DNA of 64,000 nt from Candidatus Competibacteraceae bacterium (GCA_003989085.1 RXIV01000004.1:62001-126000), one strand, 5' to 3'. Positions 22,170 through 33,093 are shown, counted from the first letter of the stretch. Made by a program: numbers and translations. Notes: generated by a model not told the origin, from the letters alone.

Positions 22170-23789
22170 TTAATCCAGGGCCGATTCGACCCGGTTGCGG
22201 CCATTCTGCTTGGCTTGATAGAGGGCGGTGTCCGCTCGGCGGAACAGCTCGTCCAAGTTGACCGTTGCGGAACTGAGACTGGACAACCCCAGACTGACGG
22301 TCAGGCGTAATGGGCCATCTTCGGTGATAACCGGTTGGTCGATGATCGCTTGCCGCAGGCGTTCGGCCACGTTCCGGGCGGCGGCATGATCCGTCTGAGG
22401 GAGCAGAATGGCGAATTCCTCGCCGCCGATCCGGGCGAACAGGTCTACTTCGCGTAGTAGCCGCCGGCCAATCGACGCCAGCGCCTGGAGCGCCTGATCG
22501 CCGACCTGATGACCGTAGCGGTCGTTGATCGCCTTGAAGTAATCAGCATCCAGCAGCAGCAACGCCAGCGGCGTTTGATAGCGCCGCGCCCGATCCAATT
22601 CCTGGTTGGCGCTTTCCATAAAGTATCGGCGGTTGCGCAGACCGGTCAGGCCATCGGTGGTCGCCAGTTCCAGCAATTTCACCTGGGCTTTCTGCCGTTC
22701 GGCGATTTCCTGCTCCAGGTCAATGGTGTACTGGCGGTTCTGGGCCAGCGCTACGCCAAAGGCTTCTACGGCGATAGCGATATTGTCCAATTCCCGCAGC
22801 CACTCCCGTTGCAACGGCACTGGGCGATGTGTAGTTTTCACCTGCTCCAGACTCCGGGTCACACGGATAATCGGCTTGACGATCACCCGGCGCACAAAAT
22901 GGAGGCCTGCAACGAACAGCAGGATCAGCCCGCCCATTGCTATAGCGACCATGATCATGGCGGACTTGGCATTGTGGGCGATCTCGGCATTGCCATCGGA
23001 GGCTGACGCGGCAGCATCAATGGAGATGTGTTGCGCTAGATGGTCAATCAGGGTGCGGGCGGACACCCAGGCATTGTTCACTTCATCCTCGGTGTTGAAA
23101 ATCACCCGCAATTTCTGCAACAGATCATGCGTCGGGTCAGAGAGGGCGTCAGTAGCCGGGTCAGACTCAGGTTGTCGATGGGCCAGTTCCTGCTCCAGCG
23201 CATTGAATTCCCGCCGGGCCGCATCCGAGCGTGGATTGTACAGAGCGTTTTGCGCCACCCTGTACAGTTCCGGCAGCAGATTACGGTTCTGTTCGGGGGG
23301 GCTGGAACCGGCAGACGCAAGCGCCGGTTGATCTGGCCTGACCTGCGCGCTGAGTCTGAGTAATTCATCCTGGATTTGCCGGCGGGCCGCATCCTGCTTG
23401 GCTCGGTAAGCGGCCATTCGCTCGACGATCCGGTAAACCCGGTTGACTTGATCGTTGGTGAAGACATCCTGCTCGTAAATGGCGTTCATCGCCAGAATCC
23501 GCATCGCCAGCAATGCCTCCCGGCGCTCGTGTGGTTCAGGGCTGCTGCGGACAATTTCACCGAATACCTTGAGCCGCTCCAGATTGAGCGCAGTGCGAAC
23601 TTGGGTCTGGATATCCGGCAACAGAGTTTCGGAGGCGCGATCGGCCAGTCGTAGAATGTCGTACTGAGCCTTGAACAGCACGAACGCGGCGACAGCGCCC
23701 AGTCCGGCGGCCACCACCGCTATTAGTGCTAGGATCGGCACCAGTCGGGGTTTGCGGCGTTTGTTCTGGCCGGGAGCGTCGTTATTCAT
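22170..23789 (-). CDS. Membrane-bound diguanylate cyclase (GGDEF)
   Basis: A 539-residue protein with an N-terminal membrane helix (about 16-38), a long helical periplasmic region, a second helix (about 275-298) and a HAMP-like stretch, then a GGDEF domain. The active site is ARIGGEEF and the inhibitory site RxxD (REVD) lies five residues before it, so it should make cyclic di-GMP and be product-inhibited. No EAL domain. It lies 14 bases after a periplasmic binding protein gene, suggesting that one feeds the other. Confidence 0.93.
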   Translation of the reverse strand: MNNDAPGQNKRRKPRLVPILALIAVVAAGLGAVAAFVLFKAQYDILRLADRASETLLPDIQTQVRTALNLERLKVFGEIVRSSPEPHERREALLAMRILAMNAIYEQDVFTNDQVNRVYRIVERMAAYRAKQDAARRQIQDELLRLSAQVRPDQPALASAGSSPPEQNRNLLPELYRVAQNALYNPRSDAARREFNALEQELAHRQPESDPATDALSDPTHDLLQKLRVIFNTEDEVNNAWVSARTLIDHLAQHISIDAAASASDGNAEIAHNAKSAMIMVAIAMGGLILLFVAGLHFVRRVIVKPIIRVTRSLEQVKTTHRPVPLQREWLRELDNIAIAVEAFGVALAQNRQYTIDLEQEIAERQKAQVKLLELATTDGLTGLRNRRYFMESANQELDRARRYQTPLALLLLDADYFKAINDRYGHQVGDQALQALASIGRRLLREVDLFARIGGEEFAILLPQTDHAAARNVAERLRQAIIDQPVITEDGPLRLTVSLGLSSLSSATVNLDELFRRADTALYQAKQNGRNRVESALD

Positions 23790-23803
23790 TCAGGCGCCGT
23801 TCT

Positions 23804-24565
23804 CTAGTAAATATCAAAAGGAAAGTAGCGGGCGCTGATCCGGTGATAAGCGCCATCCAGCCAAAGGTCGCGCAAGGCATGGTTGATAGCGTCGCGAAAC
23901 GGAATATCACCCTTACGGACCTGAATCCGGGCGGCTTTGGTTAATTCATCAATGATGGGTTGCTCCGCGACAATATCGAGATTCTGTCCGGCGTCAGAGC
24001 GCATGAAGGCAAAGGCCGACAAGTTGTCGCTTAGCACCAGATCAACCTCGCCCTGGGCCAGCGCCGTAAAAGCAGCAGGGAGAGTGTCGGTTAAGCGGAT
24101 CAGCGCGAAATTTGCGTAGTGCTCGTGCAGATAGTGCGCAAGGGGGGTGTCCGCCTGAGTCGCCAGGGTCTTGCCACGCACGGTTTTCGGAGTTACCCGG
24201 TCAATGCCAGCACCCGCGCGGCTAATGAAGATATCGCGGGTTCGATAATAGGGATCGGTAAATTCGGCCCATTGCTCGCGTTCCGGCGTTTTGGACATGT
24301 TGGATACGATCATCTGATACCGGCCGGCCGCCAGCCCCGGCAGCAGGTCTTTCTGAGGAATGGCGATGATCTCGCATTCCTTGCCGAGACGCCGACACAG
24401 GGCGCGGGCGATGTCCACATTAAAGCCGGCCAGTTGACCTTGGTCGTCGATGAAGCTGAATGGCGGGTAAGCGCCCTCGGTCGCAACCCGCAACCGTTCA
24501 ACAGCGTGGGCGGCGGTCGCGCAGCACCATCCCAGCATCAGCAGATGTAATAGCGTCTTGAACAT
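23804..24565 (-). CDS. Periplasmic amino-acid-type binding protein (SBP_bac_3)
   Basis: A 253-residue protein with a signal peptide (MFKTLLHLLMLGWCCATAAHA) and the family 3 solute-binding fold: LRVATEGAYPPFSFIDDQG, then GFNVDIARALCRRLG and the domain hinge around MIVSNMSKTPER. It lacks neighbouring permease or ATPase genes. Its companion is the downstream GGDEF gene, so a sensing role is more likely than transport. Confidence 0.88.
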   Translation of the reverse strand: MFKTLLHLLMLGWCCATAAHAVERLRVATEGAYPPFSFIDDQGQLAGFNVDIARALCRRLGKECEIIAIPQKDLLPGLAAGRYQMIVSNMSKTPEREQWAEFTDPYYRTRDIFISRAGAGIDRVTPKTVRGKTLATQADTPLAHYLHEHYANFALIRLTDTLPAAFTALAQGEVDLVLSDNLSAFAFMRSDAGQNLDIVAEQPIIDELTKAARIQVRKGDIPFRDAINHALRDLWLDGAYHRISARYFPFDIY

Positions 24566-24646
24566 GGCGATTTTTAATTGCCCTGATCCACGGAAACACA
24601 CAGAAGGCACGAAAAACCAAAAACCACGGCCAGGCGTTTCTAACCC

Positions 24647-25666
24647 TTAGCCCGCGTTGAAACGTCGCCAGAACCGCCAGCGGGCAGCGCCGGTCAAGGA
24701 GTAAACCTGACCATTGCCTGGATAGAGATGCAACGCGGTCAGTGTCCCCGTTTGCAGCCACCGGCGGCAGAACCTGAACCAGGCGTAGTCCAGTTCCGCA
24801 AGGTGATCGGTCCATGCGGCGAAATCGCCATCCACTGCATCGCGGCGCATCGTTTCCAGCACCACTAGGCTATCAGATTCGTTCTTGGCGCTGTCCAGCC
24901 AGTCGCCGGCGTGTTCAGGAACCGGCGTCACCACTGCATTCGCCAGGCGCGCCAGCCCGCGCAGCAGTGGGTCGTCGCCATATAAACCAGCGGCGGGCGA
25001 CTGCGCCCCGGTTGGACAAACACCGCCTCCCCATAGCCACAGGCCGTTAATTAGCGGTTGGTTGCGTTCTTCCCGCGCCCGGTTGACCGGGTGGTTGTGA
25101 AACAGCATTTGCGCTTCGGTCAGCAGTGGATGCCAGCGCCGCAGGTTTGGACCATGCGGCAACCGCGAAGTAATGTCGCGGCCCACAGCCTCCAGTAGAG
25201 GATAGGTGTGAATTCCCGGATTATCCTCTAACCGCAGATACCAACGGTCGGGATGCAGCGCGTCAAGGCGTAGCCCATCTTCGGCGAAGGTCTGGTTAAA
25301 CGCCGCCGCCAGCGCTTGCGCCTCAACCGGTTCAATCGCCAGCGTCCGGGCATCGGCTAGAAACACGCCGCGCAGATCAGGACGCAAATGCACCGGATCG
25401 GCCCGTAACCACCAACCGGCGTCCCACGCGCCACCGTCGGCCAGGCGGGTCAGCGCCGCAACCGGTAAATCCGCATCAGCGGGAATGGTCAGTTTGAATA
25501 GTGAAAGGAGCAATTCATCGGTCGTGGCAGGCGCTGGATGGGGGTCGGCGCGGGCCAGCAGCCAGCGTAGCGCCGGAAGGGTTGCAACGGGGATCGGTGG
25601 GGCAGGGGAATCAAACCGCGCTGTTTCCAGCAGACCGGGAATCAGCAAATGCAAGGTTTTTGCCAT
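24647..25666 (-). CDS. RpfE-type / ApgM-like protein of unknown function
   Basis: A 339-residue soluble protein beginning MAKTLHLLIPGLLETARFDS. Its features, including the late motif NQPLINGLWLWGGGVCPTG and a Trp-rich C-terminus ARWRFWRRF, resemble the proteobacterial family annotated as regulatory protein RpfE or cofactor-independent phosphoglycerate mutase-like. Its biochemical role is unsettled. It is a single gene between divergent and tandem neighbours. Confidence 0.65.
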   Translation of the reverse strand: MAKTLHLLIPGLLETARFDSPAPPIPVATLPALRWLLARADPHPAPATTDELLLSLFKLTIPADADLPVAALTRLADGGAWDAGWWLRADPVHLRPDLRGVFLADARTLAIEPVEAQALAAAFNQTFAEDGLRLDALHPDRWYLRLEDNPGIHTYPLLEAVGRDITSRLPHGPNLRRWHPLLTEAQMLFHNHPVNRAREERNQPLINGLWLWGGGVCPTGAQSPAAGLYGDDPLLRGLARLANAVVTPVPEHAGDWLDSAKNESDSLVVLETMRRDAVDGDFAAWTDHLAELDYAWFRFCRRWLQTGTLTALHLYPGNGQVYSLTGAARWRFWRRFNAG

Positions 25667-25906
25667 GAGTCAAGGGTTCCGGGCGTAGTAATGGGTAAAT
25701 GATGGCATGCGGCAAATCGAGGCGCTGGGTTTTTACAATAACCAGAAGATGGCTGATTATGAGAAAATCCAAAGCCATAAAAAGGAGAATGGTTATGTAT
25801 TTTTATTTGTCTGATGTAACATGATGCTGTCTGTGAGATGAGTATGGCGCTGCGCTACATCTATAAACTCTTATAAACTCCACTGCTGGAGTAGTGAGTA
25901 ATAGCA

Positions 25907-26830
25907 ATGAATAAAATGAGAATTGTGGCTGGCGGTCTGATCACCATCGTTCTGCTGCTGTTTGGATTGGGTGGTTACGGTTATGCCGATAACCTGGGCA
26001 ATACCCAGCACTGCGATATTGCGACTCACGAAGTGGCGCTGGATGGCGGTGTGCTTTATTACAATCGTGCAGGCGAAGGGCCGTTGGTAGTGTTGTTGCA
26101 TGGTCTGTTTGCCCAAAAGGAACAATGGGACGCCCTGCTGTGCCTGTTATCCGCCGCCGGCTATACCGCCATTGCTCCCGATTTGCCCGGCTATGGCAAA
26201 AGCATCGATTTTCCGCTGGCGGATTATCAACTGGAGCATCAGGCCGACCGAATACAGCAATTAATGGAGGCTCTCGGCATTCACTCATTTGATCTAGCGG
26301 GCAGTTCAATGGGTGGCGCGATTGCCGCACTTTATGTTCAGCGTTATCCGCTATCGGTTCGCAGCCTAGCGTTTATTGGATCGCCACTAGGTGTAGTGGA
26401 TTGGAGTCCGGCGGTGAAAGCAGCCATCTACCAAGGCGTCAATCCGTTTATTCCGATCAACGCCGCACAATTTGATCTGGAAATGCGTTTGTTGTTGGTC
26501 AATCCACCGGCAATCCCCGATGAAGTCAAGGAAGCCCTGATCAAGGATTATGTCGAGCGCAACCGGCATTACCAACAAGTGTGGGATATCGTCAATCTTT
26601 ACGATACCCTGCTTTATCAGCGTCGGCGAATCCGGGTTCCCACGCTGATTCTCTGGGGCGAGAACGATCAGATTTTTACCGTTGACAGCGCCGATCAACT
26701 CCGATCCCGCATTCCTCGCAGTCAACGAGTCAGGCTGCCTAACGCCGGCCATTTGCCCATGCTGGAAAACGCTGTCGAGACAGCCGCGATCTACATCCGC
26801 TTTCTGAGGGGCGGCTATGTCGGACGCTAA
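25907..26830 (+). CDS. Alpha/beta hydrolase, membrane-anchored
   Basis: A 307-residue protein with an N-terminal signal or anchor helix (MRIVAGGLITIVLLLFGLGG). The fold is clear: oxyanion LLHGLFAQKEQW, nucleophile elbow LAGSSMGGAIAAL, acid LILWGENDQIF and His in NAGHLPMLEN. The catalytic triad is complete. Substrate unknown; likely an esterase or lipase acting at the periplasmic side. The upstream 240 bases contain no gene. Confidence 0.9.
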   Translation: MNKMRIVAGGLITIVLLLFGLGGYGYADNLGNTQHCDIATHEVALDGGVLYYNRAGEGPLVVLLHGLFAQKEQWDALLCLLSAAGYTAIAPDLPGYGKSIDFPLADYQLEHQADRIQQLMEALGIHSFDLAGSSMGGAIAALYVQRYPLSVRSLAFIGSPLGVVDWSPAVKAAIYQGVNPFIPINAAQFDLEMRLLLVNPPAIPDEVKEALIKDYVERNRHYQQVWDIVNLYDTLLYQRRRIRVPTLILWGENDQIFTVDSADQLRSRIPRSQRVRLPNAGHLPMLENAVETAAIYIRFLRGGYVGR

Positions 26831-27000
26831 TGGCCCTCAGCGTTCGGCGTGGGAGCGCGCCGTCGGCATGAAAGCCGGGGCACTGTTGGGCAAGATGTCG
26901 GTTGCTATGCGTACGGCACTCGCGCCATGATCCAGCGCTGCTGGAAAATCATTTCATCCAACTGGAGGACAGCGTCGCAATGGCTCAGCGGATTTAGCCG
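26831..27000 (+). other. Short gene-poor stretch, possible decayed ORF
   Basis: A 37-codon frame (26817-26930, MSDANGPQRSAWERAVGMKA...) overlaps the hydrolase end. In a different frame a run ending ENHFIQLEDSVAMAQRI stops just before the MrpD-like gene. The two pieces could be remains of one small gene; neither is recognisable. Confidence 0.2.
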
Positions 27001-28473
27001 ATGGTGACTGTAGCGGATCACGCCGTGATTTTGCCGATCCTGCTGCCGTTCGCCGCCGGCATCGGTCTGCTGTTGATGCCACCCTGCGCGGCCACCCAGC
27101 GGATGAGTTTTGCCGCAGTGGCTGCGCTGCTGTCACTGGCTGTGTTGCTGATTCTCACCGCGGATGGCGGGGATCGCTTCTACGCTTTAGGTGGCTGGCC
27201 GGCCCCGTTCGGGATCACGCTGGCGCTGGATCGGCTGAGCGCTCTGTTGTTGCTGCTGACCGCGTTGGTCGCCCTGCCCGCGTTGTGTTACGCCATCTCC
27301 ACTAATCTGGATCGACAGGGCCGCTTTTTCCACCCACTGTTCCAATTTCAGTTGATGGGGCTAAACGGCGCGTTTTTGACCGGCGATTTGTTCAACCTGT
27401 TCGTGTTCTTTGAAATCCTGTTGATGGCGTCCTACAGCCTGCTGATACAGGGCGGCGGACGGGATCGGATTCGCGCCAGCCTGCATTATGTGATTTTGAA
27501 CCTGACCGGATCGGCGCTGTTTCTGATTGCCATTGGCACACTGTACGGCTTGACCGGGGCGCTGAATCTGGCCGAACTGGCGACGCGGATTGCTGCCGCC
27601 CCCGCCGCTGATGCGGGCTTGCTGCGAGCCGCTGCGGGCTTGCTGCTGGTGGTGTTCGGTCTGAAAGCGGCGGTTCTGCCGCTGTATTACTGGCTGCCCG
27701 CTGCTTATGCCAACACCAGCGCCCCAGTGGCGGCGTTGTTTGCGCTACTGACCAAGGTCGGGGTGTACTCGATAATCCGAGTTTTCCCGCTGACGTTTGG
27801 GCCAGAGTTCACCGGTTGGCTGCTGCCGCTGGGATTGGCGACTCTGCTGGCCGGGAGCATGGGGGTGCTGGCCAGCCGGGAGTTGCGCCGGCTGATTGCC
27901 TACAGCGTGATCGTCTCGGTCGGGACGCTGCTCACGGGCATTGGTCTGGGGACGGTGGCAGGTCTGAGCGCTGCCTTGACTTATCTGGTTCACACCACCT
28001 TGATTACAGCCGGGCTGTTCCTGCTGGCCGACCTGATTGCCGATCAGCGCGGCCATAGCGAGAGCCACCCGGCGTCGCCCGTCGCGCAACCCTACTTGCT
28101 CGGCGGGCTGTTTTTGATCGGGGCAATGGCGCTGGCCGGGTTGCCGCCGCTCAGTGGTTTTCTGGGGAAGGTGTTGCTGCTGCAAGCGGCGGGTAATACG
28201 CCTGCCCTGCCGTGGGTATGGAGCATCGTTCTCGGTTCCAGTTTGCTGATGCTGGTGGCGCTGAGCCGGATGGGCAGCAGTCTGTTCTGGGCCGTACAGG
28301 ATGGGATGGCGATAACGGCCTTGCCCGCGCCGATTCGCCGCTGGTGGCCTGTCGCCGCTTTGCTGGCGGCTGGACCGGCACTGATGCTGTTCGGCCAGCC
28401 GCTGATTCACTTCACGATAGCCGCCGCTGGGCCGCTGCTCCCATCGACCGCAATACTGCCGCTATGGCGCTAA
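27001..28473 (+). CDS. MrpD/NuoN-like cation:proton antiporter subunit, solitary
   Basis: A 490-residue protein with about fourteen membrane segments. Family motifs include [20 protein letters not shown] with the functional Glu (around 138) and [20 protein letters not shown] with the Lys (around 222-240), closest to MrpD/MnhD. Mrp antiporters need six or seven subunits, yet no other mrp gene is in the window. It overlaps lipB by 10 bases, so it is cotranscribed with a lipoate gene, an unusual pairing. Ion specificity unknown. Confidence 0.85.
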   Translation: MVTVADHAVILPILLPFAAGIGLLLMPPCAATQRMSFAAVAALLSLAVLLILTADGGDRFYALGGWPAPFGITLALDRLSALLLLLTALVALPALCYAISTNLDRQGRFFHPLFQFQLMGLNGAFLTGDLFNLFVFFEILLMASYSLLIQGGGRDRIRASLHYVILNLTGSALFLIAIGTLYGLTGALNLAELATRIAAAPAADAGLLRAAAGLLLVVFGLKAAVLPLYYWLPAAYANTSAPVAALFALLTKVGVYSIIRVFPLTFGPEFTGWLLPLGLATLLAGSMGVLASRELRRLIAYSVIVSVGTLLTGIGLGTVAGLSAALTYLVHTTLITAGLFLLADLIADQRGHSESHPASPVAQPYLLGGLFLIGAMALAGLPPLSGFLGKVLLLQAAGNTPALPWVWSIVLGSSLLMLVALSRMGSSLFWAVQDGMAITALPAPIRRWWPVAALLAAGPALMLFGQPLIHFTIAAAGPLLPSTAILPLWR

Positions 28474-29081
28474 TCTGCCGCACTTTGGGCCGCTGCGACT
28501 ATCAGCCGGTCTTTGAAGCCATGCAGACATTCACCGCCGCCCGCGATGCCGACACCCCGGATGAACTGTGGCGGGTCGAGCATCCGCCGGTGTTCACTCT
28601 GGGGCTGGCCGGCAAACCGGAACACCTGCTGGCCCCTGGCGACATTCCGGTGATTCGGGCGGATCGCGGCGGCCAGGTCACTTATCACGGTCCCGGTCAG
28701 GTAGTGGTTTATTGCCTGCTGGATGTACGGCGACTGGGGCTGACGGTACGAACCCTGGTCACGGCGCTGGAAGAAGCGGTCATCGAGTTGCTAGCTGATT
28801 ACCGGATTGCCGCACATGCTCGCCCGGCTGCGCCCGGCGTTTATGTCGAGGATGCCAAAATTGCAGCATTGGGGCTGCGGATTCGTCAAGGTCGCTGTTA
28901 TCACGGGTTGAGCCTGAATGTGGCGATGGATCTGGAGCCGTTCACCCGTATCAATCCCTGTGGCTATCCGGGGCTGCGCGTGACCCAGTTACGCGATTTC
29001 GGCCTTGATCTTACGCCGGACGTAGTGGCGGAGAACCTGTTGCCCCGACTGGCCCGTCGGTTTAGCCACGATTCTGTTTGA
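28464..29081 (+). CDS. lipB: Octanoyltransferase LipB
   Basis: A 205-residue enzyme that moves octanoyl from acyl carrier protein to lipoyl domains. The signature [20 protein letters not shown] is present, as are the Lys in [13 protein letters not shown] and the acyl-accepting Cys in INPCGYPGL. Start is the ATG 10 bases inside the upstream gene; the frame is open further up but overlaps the MrpD-like gene. No lipA follows. Confidence 0.96.
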   Translation: MALICRTLGRCDYQPVFEAMQTFTAARDADTPDELWRVEHPPVFTLGLAGKPEHLLAPGDIPVIRADRGGQVTYHGPGQVVVYCLLDVRRLGLTVRTLVTALEEAVIELLADYRIAAHARPAAPGVYVEDAKIAALGLRIRQGRCYHGLSLNVAMDLEPFTRINPCGYPGLRVTQLRDFGLDLTPDVVAENLLPRLARRFSHDSV

Positions 29082-29121
29082 AATTCGTCCAGGCCGGCAT
29101 TGCCCGGTGGAGAAAATGCTA

Positions 29122-30534
29122 ATGAGTGATGCGCCAACCAACCAGAGCTGGGGCGGGCGGTTTACTGAAAGCACCGACGCTTTTGTCGCCGCGTTCACCG
29201 CGTCGGTCGGATTCGACCAGCGGCTGTACCGACAGGATATTGCCGGCTCCATCGCACACGCCCGAATGCTGGCGCGGGTCGGCGTGTTATCGGAAGACGA
29301 CTGCGCGGCCATCATTGCGGGTCTGGAGGCGATTCGCGGTGAGATTGAGCGCGGCGAACTAGTCTGGTCAGTGGCGCTGGAAGATGTCCATATGAACATC
29401 GAAGCACGGTTAACTGAACGGATCGGGGATGCAGGCAAGCGGCTGCACACCGGTCGTTCCCGCAACGATCAGGTCGCCACCGACTTGCGGCTGTATCTGC
29501 GCGACGCGATTGACGCCATTCTGGCCGGGTTGCGCAGCCTGCTGGGCGGGCTGGCGGAACTGGCGGCGCGGGAAGCCGGCACGATCATGCCGGGTTTCAC
29601 CCATTTGCAGGTCGCCCAGCCGGTGACCTTCGGCCACCACCTGCTGGCCTGGTTCGAGATGCTCAAGCGCGATTACGAGCGGCTGGTGGACTGTCGCAAG
29701 CGGGTCAACATCATGCCGCTGGGCGCAGCGGCGCTGGCCGGGACCCCTTATCCGCTCGATCGCCCGTACACCGCGCAACTGCTGGGATTTGCCGCGCCCT
29801 CAGCCAATTCACTGGATGCGGTCAGCGACCGTGATTTTGCCATTGAATTTACCGCCGCCGCTGCAATTCTGATGACCCATTTTTCGCGGATCGCCGAGGA
29901 ACTGGTGCTGTGGTCATCGGCGCAGTTTGCCTTCATCGATCTGCCAGATCGGTTCTGCACCGGTTCCTCGATCATGCCGCAGAAGAAAAATCCTGATGTG
30001 CCGGAACTGGTGCGCGGCAAGACCGGGCGGGTCAATGGGCATCTGGTCGCCTTGCTGACCCTGATGAAGAGCCAGCCGCTGGCTTATAACAAGGACAATC
30101 AGGAGGACAAGGAACCGCTGTTTGATACGGTGGATACCGTCATCGGCTGTCTGCGGGCGTTTAGCGACATGATTCCTGCGATCCAACCCCGGCGTGAGCA
30201 GATGCGTCAGGCGGCTCGGCGCGGATTCGCCACCGCGACCGATCTGGCGGATTATCTGGTGCGTAAAGGCGTTCCGTTCCGCGATGCCCATGAGGTCGTC
30301 GGCAAGGCGGTGCGGTTGGGCGTCGAGACCGGGCGGGATTTGGCCGAAATGGCGTTGAGCGAGTTGCAGCAGTTTTCGCCACTGATTCAAGACGACGTGT
30401 TTGCAGCACTGGCGCTCGAAGGTTCGGTGGCGGCGCGTGATGTGTTAGGCGGGACTGCGCCGCGTCGGGTGCAGGATGCAGCAGCAGCGGCGCAAGGCTG
30501 GCTGGCGGATCTGACCGGAGCCGCTGCCCCATGA
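29122..30534 (+). CDS. argH: Argininosuccinate lyase
   Basis: A 470-residue enzyme, the last step of arginine synthesis, splitting argininosuccinate into arginine and fumarate. The family signature [12 protein letters not shown] is present, along with NQSWGGRF at the N-terminus and [10 protein letters not shown]. Start set at [10 protein letters not shown] with GGAG upstream; a GTG at 29107 would add five residues. The stop overlaps the next start. Confidence 0.97.
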   Translation: MSDAPTNQSWGGRFTESTDAFVAAFTASVGFDQRLYRQDIAGSIAHARMLARVGVLSEDDCAAIIAGLEAIRGEIERGELVWSVALEDVHMNIEARLTERIGDAGKRLHTGRSRNDQVATDLRLYLRDAIDAILAGLRSLLGGLAELAAREAGTIMPGFTHLQVAQPVTFGHHLLAWFEMLKRDYERLVDCRKRVNIMPLGAAALAGTPYPLDRPYTAQLLGFAAPSANSLDAVSDRDFAIEFTAAAAILMTHFSRIAEELVLWSSAQFAFIDLPDRFCTGSSIMPQKKNPDVPELVRGKTGRVNGHLVALLTLMKSQPLAYNKDNQEDKEPLFDTVDTVIGCLRAFSDMIPAIQPRREQMRQAARRGFATATDLADYLVRKGVPFRDAHEVVGKAVRLGVETGRDLAEMALSELQQFSPLIQDDVFAALALEGSVAARDVLGGTAPRRVQDAAAAAQGWLADLTGAAAP

Positions 30535-31235
30535 AAACTATTCTTGCCCTTCGCCATGTGGCGTTTGAAGACCTGGGCAGTTTCGGGCCGCTGCTGGCCG
30601 AACGCGGTTATGCCATTCGTTCTGTCGAGGCCGGCTACGACGATCTGGCTGCACTGGATCCACTGGCGGATGCGCTGTGGGTCGTGTTGGGTGGGCCGAT
30701 TGGCGTTTATGAACAGGACGCCTATCCGTTCCTCCGCGACGAACTGCGGCTGTTGCGGGCGCGGCTGGAGGCGGGCCGACCCACTCTCGGCATCTGCCTG
30801 GGTTGCCAGCTCATTGCCCAGGCGCTCGGCGGACGGGTTTATCCGGGCCACGGCAAGGAAATCGGCTGGAAACCATTGACGCTCACTGAGGCCGGCTACC
30901 GTAGCCCACTGGCAGTTTTCGCCGAGGGTATTCCAGTGCTGCACTGGCACGGCGACACCTTTGATTTACCCGAAGGCGCAACCCTGTTGGCCTCCAGTGA
31001 TCAGTATCCGCATCAGGCGTTTAGTTGGGGAAATCATGCGCTCGCCCTGCAATTTCACATGGAGACGACCGGGCGCGGTCTGGAGCGCTGGTTTATCGGT
31101 CATGCCAGCGAAATTGCCGCAACCCCCGGCCTGAGCGTGCCGGTGCTGCGGGCGGCTACTGCGACTCATGCAGCTCTGGCGGAAGCCAAAGGGCGGCAGT
31201 TTCTGGCCGCCTGGTTGGAACGGGTGGGGCTTTAA
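30531..31235 (+). CDS. Class I glutamine amidotransferase
   Basis: A 234-residue protein with the nucleophile Cys89 in [16 protein letters not shown] and the His in ALQFHMETT. Such stand-alone proteins are annotated as GMP-synthase-like glutaminases; some hydrolyse gamma-glutamyl compounds. It overlaps argH by four bases (ATGA), so it is translated with it. Its substrate cannot be told. Confidence 0.92.
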   Translation: MKTILALRHVAFEDLGSFGPLLAERGYAIRSVEAGYDDLAALDPLADALWVVLGGPIGVYEQDAYPFLRDELRLLRARLEAGRPTLGICLGCQLIAQALGGRVYPGHGKEIGWKPLTLTEAGYRSPLAVFAEGIPVLHWHGDTFDLPEGATLLASSDQYPHQAFSWGNHALALQFHMETTGRGLERWFIGHASEIAATPGLSVPVLRAATATHAALAEAKGRQFLAAWLERVGL

Positions 31236-31242
31236 ACTGATT

Positions 31243-31263
31243 CGGCGGAAAAATCCGCCTTTA
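31243..31263 (+). terminator. Weak terminator after the argH operon
   Basis: Stem GGCGGA/TCCGCC with loop AAAA is followed by TTTAATT, 8 bases after the amidotransferase stop. Confidence 0.5.
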
Positions 31264-31441
31264 ATTCAAAGCAATGATGCCGACGCCCGGTCGCCGGATT
31301 AAACTTGCCCGCGCCAAGCGGCCCAACCTACAATCCCAGCTAGCCTTGCCTGGAAAACCGGGCGGGAACCCCGCTGCTCAGTGAGCCGTTCCCGCCCATT
31401 CCAACCTGAACGATAAAAAACGATACAGAAGGAGTGATCCA

Positions 31442-33076
31442 GTGGAACGCGAAAGTATGGAATATGACGTAGTGATCGTCGGCGCCGGGCCGGCTGGCCT
31501 GGCCGCTGCGATCCGCCTCAAGCAACTGGCGACGCAGCATGATCAGGAACTCAGCGTGTTCGTGCTGGAAAAAGGATCCGAAGTCGGGGCGCATATCCTT
31601 TCGGGCGCCGTGCTGGAGCCGCGTGCCCTGAACGAACTGTTCCCGGACTGGCAGGAACGAGGCGCGCCCCTACATACGCCGGCGGGAGAAGATCACTTCC
31701 TGTTCCTCAGCCGCGAAACGTCCTACCGGCTGCCCACTCCGCCACAGATGAACAATCACGGCAACTACATCATCAGCCTGGGCAACCTGTGCCGCTGGCT
31801 GGCGGCTCAGGCGGAAGAACTAGGAGTAGAAATCTACCCCGGCTTCGCTGCCGCTGAAGTGCTGTACAACGAGGATGGCGCGGTGGTGGGGGTAGCGACC
31901 GGCGACATGGGCGTAGGCCGGGATGGTCAGCCGACCGACCAGTTTGCGCCGGGGATGGAACTCCGCGCCCGTTACACGCTGTTTGCCGAGGGTTGCCGGG
32001 GATCGCTGACTAAAATCCTGTTGGAGCGCTTCAAGCTGCGTGAGGGCGTCGATCCGCAAACTTACGGCATCGGTATCAAGGAGCTATGGGAGATCGATCC
32101 GGCCCAGCACCAGCCAGGCAAGGTCGTCCACACCGTCGGCTGGCCGCTGGACGCCAGCACCTATGGCGGTTCATTCCTCTATCATCTCGAAAATAATCAG
32201 GTTTCGGTTGGGTTCGTGGTCGGTCTGGGTTATGAAAACCCGCATCTGTCGCCGTTCGAGGAATTCCAGCGCTTCAAGACCCATCCCGATATTCGCCCGA
32301 CCTTTGAGGGCGGGCGGCGCATTGCCTACGGGGCGCGCGCCATTTCCGCCGGCGGCTTTCAGTCGATTCCCAAGCTGACCTTCCCCGGTGGATTGCTGAT
32401 TGGCGACACCGCCGGTTTCCTGAATGCGCCCAAGATCAAGGGCACCCATACCGCGATGAAGTCAGGGATGATCGCGGCGGAGGCGGTGTTTGCGGCGGTG
32501 GGAGCCGGGCGCAGCGCGGATGAAGTCATCGCTTATCCCGAAGCTCTGCAAAAGAGCTGGCTGTGGGAAGAGCTTTATCAGGTCCGCAATATCAAGCCAT
32601 CGTTCAGTTGGGGCTTGTGGGCGGCAATCGCCTATTCAGCGCTGGATACCTATGTGTTTCGGGGTAATGCGCCGTGGACTCTTCACCATAAACCCGATTA
32701 CGCCAAGCTCAAGAAGGCCTCTGAATGCCCGAAAATCGAGTATCCCAAGCCGGACGGGAAGGTTAGTTTTGACCGACTGTCTTCGGTGTTTATTTCCAAC
32801 ACCAATCACAGCGAAGATCAGCCCTGTCATCTGACCCTGAAAGATCCAACGGTTCCGATTCAGGTTAATCTCGCACTGTACGACGCCCCGGAGCAGCGTT
32901 ATTGCCCGGCGGGGGTCTACGAGATTATCCGGGACAGCGACGGGCAAAACCCGCGTTTGCAAATCAACGCCCAGAACTGCGTTCACTGCAAGACCTGCGA
33001 TATCAAGGATCCCACCCAGAACATTAACTGGGTGACGCCGGAAGGCGGTGGTGGGCCGAACTATCCGAACATGTAG
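31442..33076 (+). CDS. Electron transfer flavoprotein-ubiquinone oxidoreductase
   Basis: A 544-residue flavoprotein that passes electrons from ETF (fatty and amino acid oxidation) to ubiquinone. FAD-binding VVIVGAGPAGLAAAIRL lies at the N-terminus. The C-terminal [4Fe-4S] site shows CPAGVYE and NCVHCKTCDIKDP, then the ending PEGGGGPNYPNM typical of the family. GTG is chosen as the start because GGAG lies seven bases before it. No etfAB genes are nearby. Confidence 0.95.
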   Translation: MERESMEYDVVIVGAGPAGLAAAIRLKQLATQHDQELSVFVLEKGSEVGAHILSGAVLEPRALNELFPDWQERGAPLHTPAGEDHFLFLSRETSYRLPTPPQMNNHGNYIISLGNLCRWLAAQAEELGVEIYPGFAAAEVLYNEDGAVVGVATGDMGVGRDGQPTDQFAPGMELRARYTLFAEGCRGSLTKILLERFKLREGVDPQTYGIGIKELWEIDPAQHQPGKVVHTVGWPLDASTYGGSFLYHLENNQVSVGFVVGLGYENPHLSPFEEFQRFKTHPDIRPTFEGGRRIAYGARAISAGGFQSIPKLTFPGGLLIGDTAGFLNAPKIKGTHTAMKSGMIAAEAVFAAVGAGRSADEVIAYPEALQKSWLWEELYQVRNIKPSFSWGLWAAIAYSALDTYVFRGNAPWTLHHKPDYAKLKKASECPKIEYPKPDGKVSFDRLSSVFISNTNHSEDQPCHLTLKDPTVPIQVNLALYDAPEQRYCPAGVYEIIRDSDGQNPRLQINAQNCVHCKTCDIKDPTQNINWVTPEGGGGPNYPNM

Positions 33077-33093
33077 GCGGATTTTCCGTGACC

